Shown here: one piece after another, positions 43,359 through 53,937 of the stretch
How the letters are laid out: each line of letters opens with the position of its first letter
How positions within the stretch are numbered: the first letter of the stretch is position 1
Source: Corythucha ciliata
Taxonomy: Eukaryota > Arthropoda > Insecta > Hemiptera > Tingidae
NCBI GenBank assembly: GCA_038030265.1
Contig: CM075942.1
Coordinates: 38,716,751-38,780,750, forward strand
Length of the DNA stretch: 64,000 nucleotides
Direction of reading: 5' to 3'
Position numbers and translations under genes: made by a program
Notes under the pieces: generated by a model
Seen by the model: the letters and a program-made list of their open reading frames with translations, nothing else
What the model was told of the DNA's origin: nothing
Databases searched by the model: none

Positions 43359-44447
43359 CAGGGGCGGCTCGCCAGATGAGGCTGAGCCTCACATGAATAA
43401 TCTGCACTAAGATTTTTTAAAAAAAATATTAGGTCTATTCGTTTGTCGTCCGGAGCTGCACTATTAGCACTGAAAGTACTAACCTTCCATTAGTTTTTCG
43501 CGTTATTTCACATGATAACCCGCGAGGTTACAAAATTTCGTGCTGCTCGGAGTAGTCCGGGACGACAAACGAATAGACCTAGTGTGTAATGGCATATCAT
43601 GAAATTTAAAAAAATAATAATTATGATAATTAAAACGAGTTTTCTTGCTAAGCACAGAGGAGGAAAAGTATTAAGGCCATTTGTTGAACAATTCCTGCGT
43701 TGTTTTTACTCACGCTACTTGTTTACAACGGAGAGGCTCAGCAATACCGAGCTTATCTGTTCCGACAAGGTGCGGGGCTGAAGTTTGTGTTAGGGGAACA
43801 GGGAGGGAATGGAGAAACGCCCGGGTCTCATGACGTCCGCGGAGGCTCGAATACGTTGAGCTTATTCCTAAACTCACTTGATTGGGGATTCCCCCCTTTC
43901 CTGCCGCTTCCAGGTCTCACCGCGGCATTCTTATCTTATCTTCACGCTTTTCTCAGCTCGCGAATAAAACGGTGATTATTCATTTTTGTTTTAATTGATT
44001 AAATGAGATTTTTGTATTTAATTGAGAGTTTTTTCGAGTGCTTTTTTTAGTAGTGCGTAGTGTGTCCGTGTGTGGATGATTTTGTGCGGGGTTTTCTGGT
44101 TTTCAAATTCAAAATTGTGCCCGAATTATTTTTTTCAGAATGGGTGGTGAATATCCCTGTCGTGATATTGCCCCTATTTTGAGTGAAAAACCGTTGAGTT
44201 TGTGGAGTGAATCGGACAAAATAGACGTGATTAAGTTGGGAAAACCAACTCCACCGATAGACAAGTTTAAAACCGACAGAATAACAGGTAGAACTTTCAC
44301 TAGAACTTTCCAAGTACCATTTCTTGCTCTGGAAGCTGCTTGCTAAGAACTGCTGAAATAATATTATACTAGAATCTAATACACCCCCCACCCCCACCCT
44401 CCCTATAGGGCAGCCTCACCCGAAATAAAGGGCCAGAGCCGCCACTG
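43359..44447. mobile_element. hAT-type element (1,089 bp) nested in the piggyBac element
   Basis: Ends CAGGGGCGGCTC and inverse GAGCCGCC(A)CTG carry the 8-bp duplication CCAATGGT (43351-43358 and 44448-44455), the hAT hallmark. No hAT transposase is visible; the frames at 43700-43975 and 44047-44397 have no family motif. Confidence 0.9.
43432..43579. mobile_element. MITE of the GGTCTRTTCG family (148 bp), nested in hAT
   Basis: Perfect 20-bp inverted ends GGTCTATTCGTTTGTCGTCC, TA on both sides. It shares its terminus with the MITE at 36899-37243. Confidence 0.9.
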
Positions 44448-44514
44448 CCAATGGTATCACTCGTTGAAGCACTTGGGCGGTAGTTTACCGCCCGCGCGCC
44501 CGCATGAAGGTTAA

Positions 44515-44623
44515 AGAAACAGAGATTCTATTCGGCACTCGACTCGCATTCGCAGACGGCATTCATTCCTCTCTCTCTACTCTTCGCTTCGACCTGAAGA
44601 CTGAAGCCTTCGAGCTGGCTGAA
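44515..44623. other. Short spacer between piggyBac and hAT elements
   Basis: About 110 bp, no recognised feature. It continues, without the hAT insertion, at 49040. Confidence 0.5.
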
Positions 44624-45779
44624 GTTGAGACTAGAGGTGGGTAAAAAAGTATCTACTTGATACTTTGTCACTGATACTTCAATGTACCTAGTAGTATCAA
44701 CTGATACTGCCCGATTGAACCGAGTACTTTTAGTATCAAGTATCAATATCAACTAAGAGTTCTCCTCTCCCCACGAGCCCACGACTGACTTTATTCCCAA
44801 GCGGAAAGCGGAGGTATTTCGCAGTCAATTGTTGTTTCGCTATCCACCGAATGATGGCACCAACAAACGGGTACTTTTTAGCCAATGAGAGAGCATGAAG
44901 TTAGTTGACTGGGTACTTTCCAACCAATAGCAAAGCAAGATGAGTATCTGATACAATTGTACTCGCTTGTACTTGGATTTGTTTCCTTTCAGTCACTGTC
45001 ACTAGTGCCTCGGCTCGGACTTCCAGTGACGATTGAGTAGATAACCGAGTGGGTACATATTAATCATGAGTGACGGGGGTAGAAATAACGGGCATATCAG
45101 CGTTAAAACGTAACATTTCTCCTTTTAATCAACCCTTAGGGCCGGTGCACACGAGCGATAAGTGTCGCGTGGTCGTCGCGACAATTATCGCTGCGACCAT
45201 TTATTTTTCGATGCACACGAGCGATAAGTGTCGTAGTGACCGGCGATATTTACCGCCGCGACAGTTTCATAAGTATGTTTACGTAGCAACGGCGCATACA
45301 CCTTACACCCAATACCCGGACAGTTTTTCGCTAGGCATCGTTCGCAATGGACCACCGAACAACGCAAAAAGAAAGTTATATCTTCAATTTTAGCTTACAA
45401 GTACCTCAATAGGAAACTAGAATCAAAAAGAAAGTACTGGGTTCATCCGTACAACCTTGAAAGATCCTTGAAGGAGGCTTTCAATTCATGCTTTAATGGA
45501 CCTCAGACAAGACAATGAAAACATTTTCAATTACTTTCGGATAATATTTATTGATATAATATATTAATATTTATTGATATTAATATTTATTGAGAAGTAA
45601 CATACAAATAACATCCGCCAGTGAAACCCAAATGTATCGGGCTTTCGACAGCTATAATTTTCTCTGCTATGGTGATTGTGGAAGTCACCGTTGAGTTTGG
45701 GCTATCGAAGTACCGTGTATAGTCACTGAAAGCCCTCTTGGGCTTGGAGAAAGGATCCCTCATACAAGCATGTAATATC

Positions 45780-45860
45780 ATGCACATGGGTCACGAATAA
45801 ATTATAGCCGAATTTAGTGGGTCGCGAGCGGCAAAAGGTTGAAAACCACTGCTCTAGTGC
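45780..45860 (-). mobile_element. Single hAT-like terminus remnant
   Basis: On the minus strand: CAGTGGTTTTCAACCTTTTG followed by CCGCTCGCGACCCAC, a form common at the ends of hAT-type elements. The partner end was not found. Confidence 0.4.
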
Positions 45861-46290
45861 GTACAGGCTGTTATATTGTTGATTCATAACAAGAAACATT
45901 ACCGGCGAAACCAGCCGAAACATTTTTTTTCGTGTAATGACATACCACGATAGTCTGGAGCCGCCTTTAGGTTAAGAATGACTCCTAGGCGGAACACAGC
46001 GTAAGCTAATTCGCCACTCCGCCAGGGCCACAACTGACGATAATTGTGCTTCACGGGCTGTATAAGTTGAACGTGAAGAAACAATAAAAAAATTTAAAAA
46101 AACACTCCTCCGCTTAAGCCATTTAGAGTCTTGTCACTCATACGGTACCTCAAATCGCGGCAGAGATACCCAGGAAAAGGAAAAAGCTCTCTCAGACGTA
46201 ATCGACAGCCGTCAGAGGGACAGTCGATATAAATACTCATAGAACGACGTGAGGTATTTCTCTGTCACATCAGCCATCAAGAGGTGCCAA

Positions 46291-46590
46291 AGGCGGCTCC
46301 ACACATGCGGTATTCGCCGAGCACCGAGCAGATGCTCGTCGATTTCCTAGCGGTGTGGAGGGGTGCTCGGTACTTGGCGAAGGCCGAATACTCGTGCTCG
46401 GGGATGCTCCGGCCAGTGTCGGTTTTCTGCCCCCTTCAAAGTAGACGAATATAGGGGGCTAGCGATGCGCGGAACGAACTCCGAATGTGTGGATCAACGA
46501 GCTCGCCACTCGCCGATTACCTAGACGAGTATCTCGGCATTCGCCGAGTTGCTCGGTGCTCGGCGAATACCGCATGTGTGGAGTCACCTC
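46291..46590. mobile_element. MITE with CTCCACACATGCGG ends (~300 bp)
   Basis: Inverted arms share CTCCACACATGCGGTATTCG and CCGAGCACCGAGCA, followed by further GCTCGG-rich repeats. CAA may be its 3-bp TSD. No gene. Confidence 0.82.
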
Positions 46591-46689
46591 AACATTGTGG
46601 AATTACTAGGAATTGAAGCGCTTTTTATATGCTATCTGGTAAGATTTTGTAGGAAGTTTTTTCAACTAGGGGGGCCGATAGTGCGCCCG

Positions 46690-46895
46690 ATATGCCAGTA
46701 CAGTTGTTCTGCATTGGGCTCAGCTATACCAAAACGCAAATAAAGAGGGACCAGACCTCGCAGAATAGAGCGCTTCGCCTCATAACGGGTGCACCAAGGT
46801 TCGCCAAAAACATTGTTCTCCACAACTACCTTGAAATTCCCACAGTTGAATAAGTCAGCAAAACAACCATCTAACACTTGCACGCCAGAGGGAGC
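46690..46895 (+). pseudogene. Jockey-type non-LTR RT fragment
   Basis: One frame reads QNRALRLITGAPRFAKNIVL then LEIPTVE before a stop, the conserved C-terminal block after the RT of Jockey-clade elements (QN-ALR-I-GAP-FVRN). Only about 60 residues remain. The minus-strand frame at the same place is a shadow. Confidence 0.75.
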
Positions 46896-47107
46896 CGGAC
46901 CTGCTCAACTGAACGGTGATCTCACTTACTGTATGATTAACTGTTAAATTAACAACTTGGAAGTGTTATTGGACAGAAACCCTCCCTCAAGTTCCATTAT
47001 AGTACCCCTGCACAAAATTAAGACCACCAATCCCTAGTAAGCCCATCATATAGTATTGTAATACTGCAAGAATTTAAAAAATAAATAAATACAAAAGTAG
47101 AAAGGTA

Positions 47108-48228
47108 CAGGGGCGTAGCCAGCCGTGATCTTGGGGTGGGCAGCCACACGCGGAACGTGAGGGGGAGGGGAGCGTTCGCTCACGGGGGAGAAATTTAGAA
47201 AATCACATTTTGCGGCAAACAAGATTGAGGAAAAGCGCCCATTCACGGCTAACGGAAATAGCTCTGATTCACGGGTAAACTTGAGAAATAAATCTCATTG
47301 AAAACACCAATTTGCGATTTCTCTGTGTACGTTCCGGGCCAAAATTACGAAAAGACGCTAATTCATGGTTTATAGAGCTCGTTTTACGGCTAAAAGTGAC
47401 AAAATAAAGTGATCGTAGAAATGAGAAGGACCACTCATTTTGTGGCTGAAATTGAGGCAAAACCCAATTGATGGCTAAAATTGAGAAATAGCACCTAACC
47501 ACGGCTAAAAAAGAAATAGCGCTCGCTCGATTTGGTGCTGATATTGAGAAAAGGCGCCAGTTCGAGGTTTAACGATTGAGAATAAGCAATAGTTTGCGGC
47601 TAAAATTGGGGAAAAACGCCAATTCGAGGCTAGAATTGAAAAAAAACGTTCATACATGGCTCAAATTGAGGAAGATGTTTTTTTGCGAGAAAAATACCTA
47701 CAAAATTTGGTTTTTTAGAAAGTGAAATCGGAGAAATTGATTTCTTGGTGAGTCAAACCCGCGAAAATGAGGTTTTAGTGCGAAAAATCAGTAAAATTGG
47801 TTTCTAAATTATTAAGCCACCCCACGAAATTGGTTGATCAGTCACAAACATCTGCGAAATTGATTTTTTGGTAAAACCAATACGCGAAAAAGGTTTTTTT
47901 TAGGTAAGAAAAATTAGGAAAATTGATGGCTGATCGAAATCTGAGATATTGGGTCTTCAGTGAGGAAGAGCTGCGATAATGTTTTTTTAGTTTGTAAAAG
48001 ACACGAAAGTGGGTGGGGTCTTGCCACAAAAAACCCGCGATATTGGTGTAGTAGTGAGTGAAATTCGAGAAATTGGTTCCATTGCTGAGCAAGACCAGCG
48101 AAAGTATTAAAGATACAAAACGTTTTGGTGGAATCCGGTAGGTGGGCATTTGCACCACTAAATCTGCGATTTCGATTCTAGGGGAGGGCAACTGCCCACC
48201 TCTGGTGCCCCCCACTGGCTACCCCATG
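47108..48228. mobile_element. hAT-type element (1,121 bp) built of degenerate ~50-bp repeats
   Basis: The ends CAGGGGCGTAGCCAGCC and inverse GGCTACCCCATG are flanked by GAAAGGTA (47100-47107 and 48229-48236), an 8-bp duplication. The interior is repeats such as AAATTGAGGAAAA-GCGCCAATTC-CGGCTA (left) and CGCGAAAATGG-TTTTTAGTG (right). No transposase. The interior resembles, inverted, that of the hAT at 2063-4044 in style and unit length. Confidence 0.88.
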
Positions 48229-49039
48229 GAAAGGTATACATATATTTTCACCCCCCAGCATTCGGAACTGAAAAAGATTGCGAGATCCCACGGACCAGCA
48301 ATGCCAATGAGAGATTGCGAACCCCAGTAGAGTAGTAGAGATACAATAAGCCTTTGGAGAATACAGATAATATCCCCTAGTAGATAGGGCCTATTTGTAC
48401 CCCCAGAATGGTGTTGCGTTCACCTGGTATAAAAGGTAGGTTTTCAAGTGGTGAAAATAAAGTCGCGCGACCCACAGGAACTTGCGACAGCATTTCGAGT
48501 GTCGCCAGCGATCATTGGTCGCCGCGACACGTGTGCATTACTCATTGAATTATATGTTTCTGTATGGTCGCGGCGATAAGTGTCGCAATGACCGCGCGAC
48601 AGTGGTCGCCGCGGCACGTGTGCATTGCCCCATTGAATTATATGTTTCTCTGCGGTCGCGGCGATAATTGTCGCAGCGACCGCGCGATACTTATCGCTCG
48701 TGTGCACCGGGCCTTAGACTTACTTATTTAAAAAATTGTATGTTTACGTTTGCCATTCGTTCTTTTTCTTTCGAAAATTATTTTATAAATATACCTACCT
48801 AATGAAGATATTTGATATCAACCCAAGATGTGAAACCGTTGTACTCAAAACTAAATAATCTAGAAATCTAGAGTACCTGCAGCAGTTGGATTTTATTTTC
48901 AAAACTTTTTGACTCCCCCCTTCCCCCAATGTACCTGATACTAAAAGTTCCCGGTAAAAGTATGTGATATTTTAAAGTATCATTATCAAGTAGTACCTGA
49001 TACCGAAAAAAGCTGTCACTACCCACCTCTAGTTGAGAC

Positions 49040-49740
49040 AAGGGATAAGACCTGGAAAAAAGGCCCCCCAACCGAACCCTCGTCGTGCTGATGTCTGAAG
49101 TCTGAGGAAGGATAAGACCTGAAAAGGCCCCCAACCCTCGTCGCCACGCTTTTCTCTCAACGTTCTTGGCTCTCTTCACTCCTTTTTTTTAAAACTCTTC
49201 ATTTTTTCTCATACCCTTGCCGGGGTGCTTTCTAAAAGGTTTTTTTTTTTTTTTTTTTTTTCTCTCCGTAGGGAACTAGCTCGCTCCTATTAAAAAATAG
49301 TCGAGCATTCGAGCTTATTTTAAAAACCTTCTTCACTTTTTTTTTTCAAAACCCGAGTTGGTGAAGAACGGTCCGCCTCCCCCTTCGATTGGCTAAGCCA
49401 ACAAGGCCTCCACTTCCTTTGAACCTGTTCCGCCCAGCGTTCAGGTTCCCTTCCTGTAAACGTCTCGATAAGGCGTACTGGCCCAGCCAGCCTCCGGAGC
49501 GGAAGAACGTTTGTTTCACGGCCTTAAGACAGTCCGTCTTGGCTCATACGTTTTCCTTCCCCAAAGCGTCGTTCTCTTCACACTCCTTCTCCGGGAGTCG
49601 ACTGCATTGTTTTTTCCCGTCTTCAGCCGCCTCTTCCGTAGAGTATTTTGCCTCAGCCAAACTCGCCCCCCCTTTTTTTATCTTCAACAACATGTCTAGT
49701 CCCCTCTACGGACAAACCTCCGTTGCAAGAGTGTCCTCTT
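49040..49740. other. C/T-rich spacer with a short direct repeat
   Basis: The block GGATAAGACCTG-AAAA-GGCCCCC-AACC...CCCTCGTCG occurs twice (49043-49085 and 49112-49143). A run of 22 T lies near 49240-49261. Open frames (49389-49763) are Ser/Pro/Phe-rich and reflect composition. Confidence 0.5.
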
Positions 49741-50180
49741 TTTCTACCCCTGTAACAAGTTAAACTTGCTTTTGTCAACAAATGTTTATCGTCTGGGGCA
49801 TTCTCAAAAGATTCGCGGATTTGAAGCGACGTGAGGGTACATGACTTCTTTGGCTTATATCCGTGGGACTGCCTTTTTAAAAATGCGTTGAGTTGGCCGT
49901 AGTTGGAAATGTTTACATTCTAAAAGGCATTTAAAGTTGTCTTCAACATTGAAAATTGTGTCCAAAGAGTATTTGGGGACATCTTTTTACGGAGCTCGCC
50001 GAAGAACGCCAGAATAACACGTTCGCTGAACGAATTTACTTCATTATCCGAGTGCCACTTCATGAATTGTTTATACGCATTTTTATATCTATCCGCAGAT
50101 TTCGGTGGCAGGGAATTGAGAGTAATTGTTTTGGCTGCCTCTGTAATGTGTGGAGGCGTGCAAAACAGATCCTCATCTTC
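49740..50180 (-). pseudogene. Tyrosine recombinase N-terminal region (Crypton-like)
   Basis: Starting at MSSTGEDEDLF (about 50195), the frame has SLPPKSADRYKNAYKQFMKW, then SERVILAFFGEL and PNTLWTQFSML, an N-terminal core-binding region of the kind found in tyrosine recombinases of Crypton and DIRS elements. A single TAG after LNAF (about 49919) interrupts, after which the same frame gives LNAFLKRQSHGYKPKKS and NAPDDKHLLTKASL, leading to where the catalytic domain should begin. It breaks off near 49740; the catalytic Arg-His-Arg-Tyr are absent. Dead fragment. Confidence 0.6.
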
Positions 50181-50460
50181 ACCTGTCGAACTCATTCTAC
50201 CGTAGAGTGGAAAAATAATAATTTTTAATGAATAAAGTAACAAAATGTAGCATTAATTCTTCTTAAAAATCATCTTACCTGATCTTCTGTCCTGTTTCCA
50301 CGGCCGGAATAACGGAAGGTTTGAGAGTGAGTGACCGATTCTTTATGAGAAGGAGACTAGCAAGGTAGTAAGCGTGTCACAGCCTGTTGAGAACAGCAGA
50401 CGACCTAAACCCCAGACGACCTAAACGCCAGACGAGCTAAACGATCGACTCGAGTGTAAA

Positions 50461-50866
50461 AAATTTCGCTCCGGCAGCTGGCGGTCGGAAAGAGTGCATT
50501 TCATTCCGTATGTGGATACCCTAAGCCGTTCCAGAAGTAATAGTTTTGATACCATAATTTGTTTCATTAAGCCGAACTTCTTCCTCTATTTTCACCACCC
50601 TCTCTTCAAAAATGTCGAAAAGTTTCGGTAGTTTTCCTAGGCTTTGTTATATTCAATTTTTGTGCCGTATTTTATAATACCTAAACGTGTGAATTTAAGC
50701 GATTTTTTAAAAATTTCATCCCCCATTTCGCCCCCCCCCCCTATCAAAGTTTTCGATAAATCTCAATGGAACCCAGGGCTTTTGTTAAATTAAATTATTG
50801 AGTCGAATTTTAGAGCGCTAAGATGAACTAGTGAAGTTCAACGCTATTTTTAAACTTCCACCCATA
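50461..50866. repeat. Left member of a ~400-bp inverted pair (partner 62033-62436)
   Basis: It begins TTTCGCTCCGGCAGCTGGCG and ends AAGTTCAACGCTATTTTTAAA, and is the inverse of 62033-62436 with moderate divergence. The element at 50871 sits at its inner edge. Family unknown; its outer motif CTCCGGCAGCTGG also occurs in the centres of the elements at 300-1364 and 50871-52286. Confidence 0.8.
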
Positions 50867-50870
50867 TATA

Positions 50871-52286
50871 CAGGGTGGAACAGGATAAGTGTGACAAAAA
50901 AAATTGGGTGAAATGGTCCGAAAATCAAAATCCTACGAGATATGATTTTTTAAACGTTTTTTGAGGCTTGCATCACTTTTCTCAACTAAATGCGAATAGA
51001 TTAGTTTACAGCTGACATTTTCAACTTTGGACGATGGATTTGGAAAGAGCACACTTTTTTCTGACAGGAATAGCCATTTTCGATAAAATTCAACTATTTT
51101 CTGTGGGCTTGAGAGATGCTCAAAGTTTTGCCAATCGTGGATCTCTAATTTTTCAAAAAATTCAGCCTCCACTTCTCTACACTAAATCTAAGCGTATCGA
51201 CATCCCATGGGTCGGAAAAACTTCTTCAATTTGTCCTTTTTAAAATTACTCATGAACGTTTTTTTTAGTTCTTCAGCGAGTTTTCGGCAGAAAGGCCATT
51301 TCTTGGAAAAAAAAGAATGATTTTTCTCTTAAAAATCGCTTGTTTTGACCAACCCAATTTGAACGAGCTTTGTGATTCAAAACATGCTAAAACTCATTAA
51401 AGCCTTATCCAAAGTTTTCCTTCGAACCGAATGGAATGCGCACTCCTACCAAAATATCAAAAACTGTCGCTCCGGCAGCTGGCTGTCGGCAAGGGTGCAT
51501 TTCACTACTGCGAATTTCGGCGTGTTTAGCTGTTATTCGACGAAATTAGTGCACTTAATGACTCTACTTGTTGTTACCAATTTCCGATTCGAATACGAAT
51601 TCGAAATTCGCAGTAGAGAAATGCACTCTATCCGACAGCTAGCTGCGGGAGCGACATTTTTTGAACTTTGACAGGCGTACACAGTCCGCCCCGTTCAAGG
51701 GAAAACTTTGGATGATGCTTTAATGACGTCAATCATGCTAAAAAACACAAAGCTCGTTCAAATGTTGTAGGTCGAAACAAGCGATTTTGAAGAGAAAAAC
51801 CATTCTTTTTTCTAAGAAATGGTCATTTCTGCCGAAAAACCACTGATTAACTAAAAAAACGTTCATGAGTAATTTCAAAAAGGACACATTGGGGAAGTTT
51901 GTCCGACCCATGGGATGTCGGTGCGCTCAAATTTCTAAAAGAAAAGCGGGGGTTGACTTTTTTGAAAAATTAGAAATCCTCGATTTGCAAAACTTTGAGC
52001 AGCTCAAGAGCCCCCAGAAAATGGTTGAATTTTATCGTAAATGGCTAATCCTGACAGAAAAAAATGTGCTGTTTCCGAATCTGTCATCAAAAGTTGCAAA
52101 ATGTCAGTTGGAAACTGAGTTATTCCCATTTAGTTAAGAAAAGTGACGTGAGTCATGATAAACGTTAGAAAAATCATATCTCGCAGGGTTTTGATTTTCG
52201 GACCATGGTACAAAGGGTGTTTTCGATCACAAATGAGGCCTACTTTCACCCAATTTTTTTTGTCACACTTATCCTGTTCCACCCTG
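50871..52286. mobile_element. Palindromic element, CAGGGTGGAACAGG ends (1,416 bp)
   Basis: Both arms start CAGGGTGGAACAGGATAAGT and remain similar inwards (GTGTGACAAAAAAAATTGGG, TCAAAATCCTACGAGATATG) through about 700 bases, including ATTACTCATGAACGTTTTTT and GCTCCGGCAGCTGGCTGTCG with their inverses. TA flanks the ends (in TATATA). No transposase; the frames on both strands are mirror shadows. It adjoins the next element with only eight bases of TATATATA between them. Confidence 0.88.
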
Positions 52287-52294
52287 TATATATA

Positions 52295-53799
52295 CAGGGT
52301 GGTCGGTTTTGAGTAGCAAAAAAAAAATTGGGTAATAGTACACCAAAAATGGGATAAAAAAGTCCTATTCGGATAGTGACCTATCTCTTTTTGTTTTCGA
52401 GTAATAATTTTTTTAGTGATTTTTAGCCGCAACTGAATTTTTCGCCGAAAAGCTGTTATTTCTCAGCTTCTACTTCACTTTTTTCCAAAAGTGATGGCAG
52501 TTTCGTAATCTACGGAAAATTTTCTACGGGATGAACGCAAAATCAATATTCTAAATCGTCAAAAACGCCTAAAAACGTAACGTATTCGTTGCGTTAATGC
52601 AAAAAAACCAATAATTTGACTTCACAAAACAATTTACTGTGTCACCAAAAATAGCTTCACACGTTGTCAAACGACGTAAAAACTTCTCTGTTTTTCCAGC
52701 TTTCCAACGGTGTACTCGAAAGTAGAATTATCTCCCTCCTTTGACGAGAAATTTCGAAAAGAAGCGAAAAAGTCATACATTTTGGGCTAAAAATGTGAGT
52801 AATAACAGGTGCGAAAATTCATTTGTTTGGCTCTCTTTCTTGAGAAATCCAAGCGCTGGCACAGTAAAAATTAAAATGTATTGCATTTGAAGAATAAACA
52901 ACAAACAAACAAATTAATTAATAAACTGGACGACGAGGTGTGCGAATTTAGGGCGTCTGCTGGTTTTTTATTTTTTTATTTTGTTTTTATGTGTTGGACA
53001 TGGTCCATGAACACCCTCACATTAGCAACGCCGAAGATGTCGACGGAACTTGCAATTCCACGATGGAAACTCAAGTTCCGTCGACATCTTCGGCTGCTAA
53101 TGTGAGGGTATAAAAGAGGATAAAAATAAAAAACCAGCAGACGCCCTAAATTCGCACACCTCTTCGTCCATTTTATTAAATTTTTTATTAGTTGTTTATT
53201 CTTCAAATGCAATATTATTTTAATTTTTCTTGTGCCAGAGCTTGGTTTTCTCAAGAAAGAGAGCAAAACAAATGAATTTACGCACCTGTTATTATTCACA
53301 TTTTTAGCCCAAAATGTATCACTTTTTCGCTTCTTTTCGAATTTTCTCGTCAAAGGAGGGAGATAATTCAACTTTCGAGTACACCGTTGGAAAGCTGGGA
53401 AAACGGAGAAGTTTTTATGACGTTTGACAACGTGTGAAGCAATTTTTGGTGACACAGTAAATTGTTTTATGAAGTCAAATTTTTGGTTTTTTTTGCATTA
53501 ACGCAACGAAACGTTACGTTTTTAGGCGTTTTTGACCGATTTAGAATATTGATTTTGCTATTTTCCCATAGCAAATTTTCCGTAGATTACGAAACTGTCA
53601 TTACTTTTGAAAAAAAGTGAAGTAGAAGCTGAGAAATAACTGTTTTTCGTTGAAAAATACAGTTGCGCCTAAAAATCACTAAAAAAATTATTACTCAAAA
53701 ACAAAAAGAGATAGGCCACTATCCGAATAGGACTTTTTTATCCCATTTTTGGTGTACTATTACCCATTTTTTTTTTGCTACTCAAAACAGACCACCCTG
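52295..53799. mobile_element. Near-perfect palindromic element, CAGGGTGGTCGG ends (1,505 bp)
   Basis: The whole element is an inverted repeat with arms of about 740 bp: CAGGGTGGTCGGTTTTGAGT at the left mirrors CAGGGTGGTCTGTTTTGAGT at the right, and the mirror continues to the centre at 53040-53070 (GAACTTGCAATTCCACGATG...). TA/TATATA flanks. It holds no gene. Arms differ only slightly, implying recent formation or gene conversion. Confidence 0.9.
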
Positions 53800-53800
53800 T

Positions 53801-53908
53801 ATATGAATTCCGGAGACTACTCAATTCGTGTTCTAGAGGTCCTGAAACATGAAAAAAACATGCCATGACCCATGTTCGCCACCATCACGACGAGACCACC
53901 GACGGGCC
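53801..53908. repeat. Left arm of an inverted repeat flanking the DDE element
   Basis: GAATTCCGGAGACTACTCAA through TGTTCTAGAGGT, CCATGACCCATG and CACGACGAGACCA is mirrored at 56637-56744. Its inner 43 bases (53857-53899) also occur directly at 56388-56430. Confidence 0.8.
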
Positions 53909-53909
53909 A

Positions 53910-53937
53910 TATATATATATATATATATCTTCATATA
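53910..53937. repeat. (AT)n microsatellite at the element boundary
   Basis: TATATATATA tract immediately left of the CAGGGTG end at 53938. Confidence 0.85.

Larger units (their letters stand above)
42956..44510. mobile_element. Non-autonomous piggyBac-type element (1,555 bp)
   Basis: The ends CCTTCATCCGGGCGCGC and its near-inverse GCGCGCCCGCATGAAGG are flanked by TTAA (42952-42955 and 44511-44514), the piggyBac signature. Internal GGGCGGTAA-TTACCGCC palindromes occur near both ends and at 43199-43222. No transposase remains. It contains a hAT insertion with its own MITE. Confidence 0.88.
45139..48713. mobile_element. TTA-flanked inverted-repeat element (Harbinger-like ends)
   Basis: The left end starts GGGCCGGTGCACACGAGCGA and the right end inverts to GGCCCGGTGCACACGAGCGA. 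TTA lies outside both (45136-45138, 48714-48716). Subterminal zones repeat GATAAGTGTCGC and GGTCGCGGCGATAA several times. No transposase is encoded. It contains a MITE, a Jockey-like fragment and a hAT element. TSD and terminal GGGCC are Harbinger-like, but the superfamily is not proved. Confidence 0.8.
44632..49031. mobile_element. Outer hAT-type element (4.4 kb) with nested insertions
   Basis: Ends TAGAGGTGGGTA and its exact inverse carry the 8-bp duplication GTTGAGAC (44624-44631 and 49032-49039). Subterminal sequences on both sides consist of scattered GTATCAAGTA-type motifs. The original body is short; most of its length is the insertion at 45139-48713. No transposase seen. Confidence 0.9.

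Noticed and set aside
49389..49763. 124-codon plus-strand frame
   Set aside because: Compositional (Phe/Ser/Pro-rich, C/T-rich DNA), no recognisable domain.
50933..52137. Similar peptides (EKLEI, DWQNFE/DLQNFE) on opposite strands
   Set aside because: Mirror translations of the palindrome at 50871-52286, not a conserved gene.
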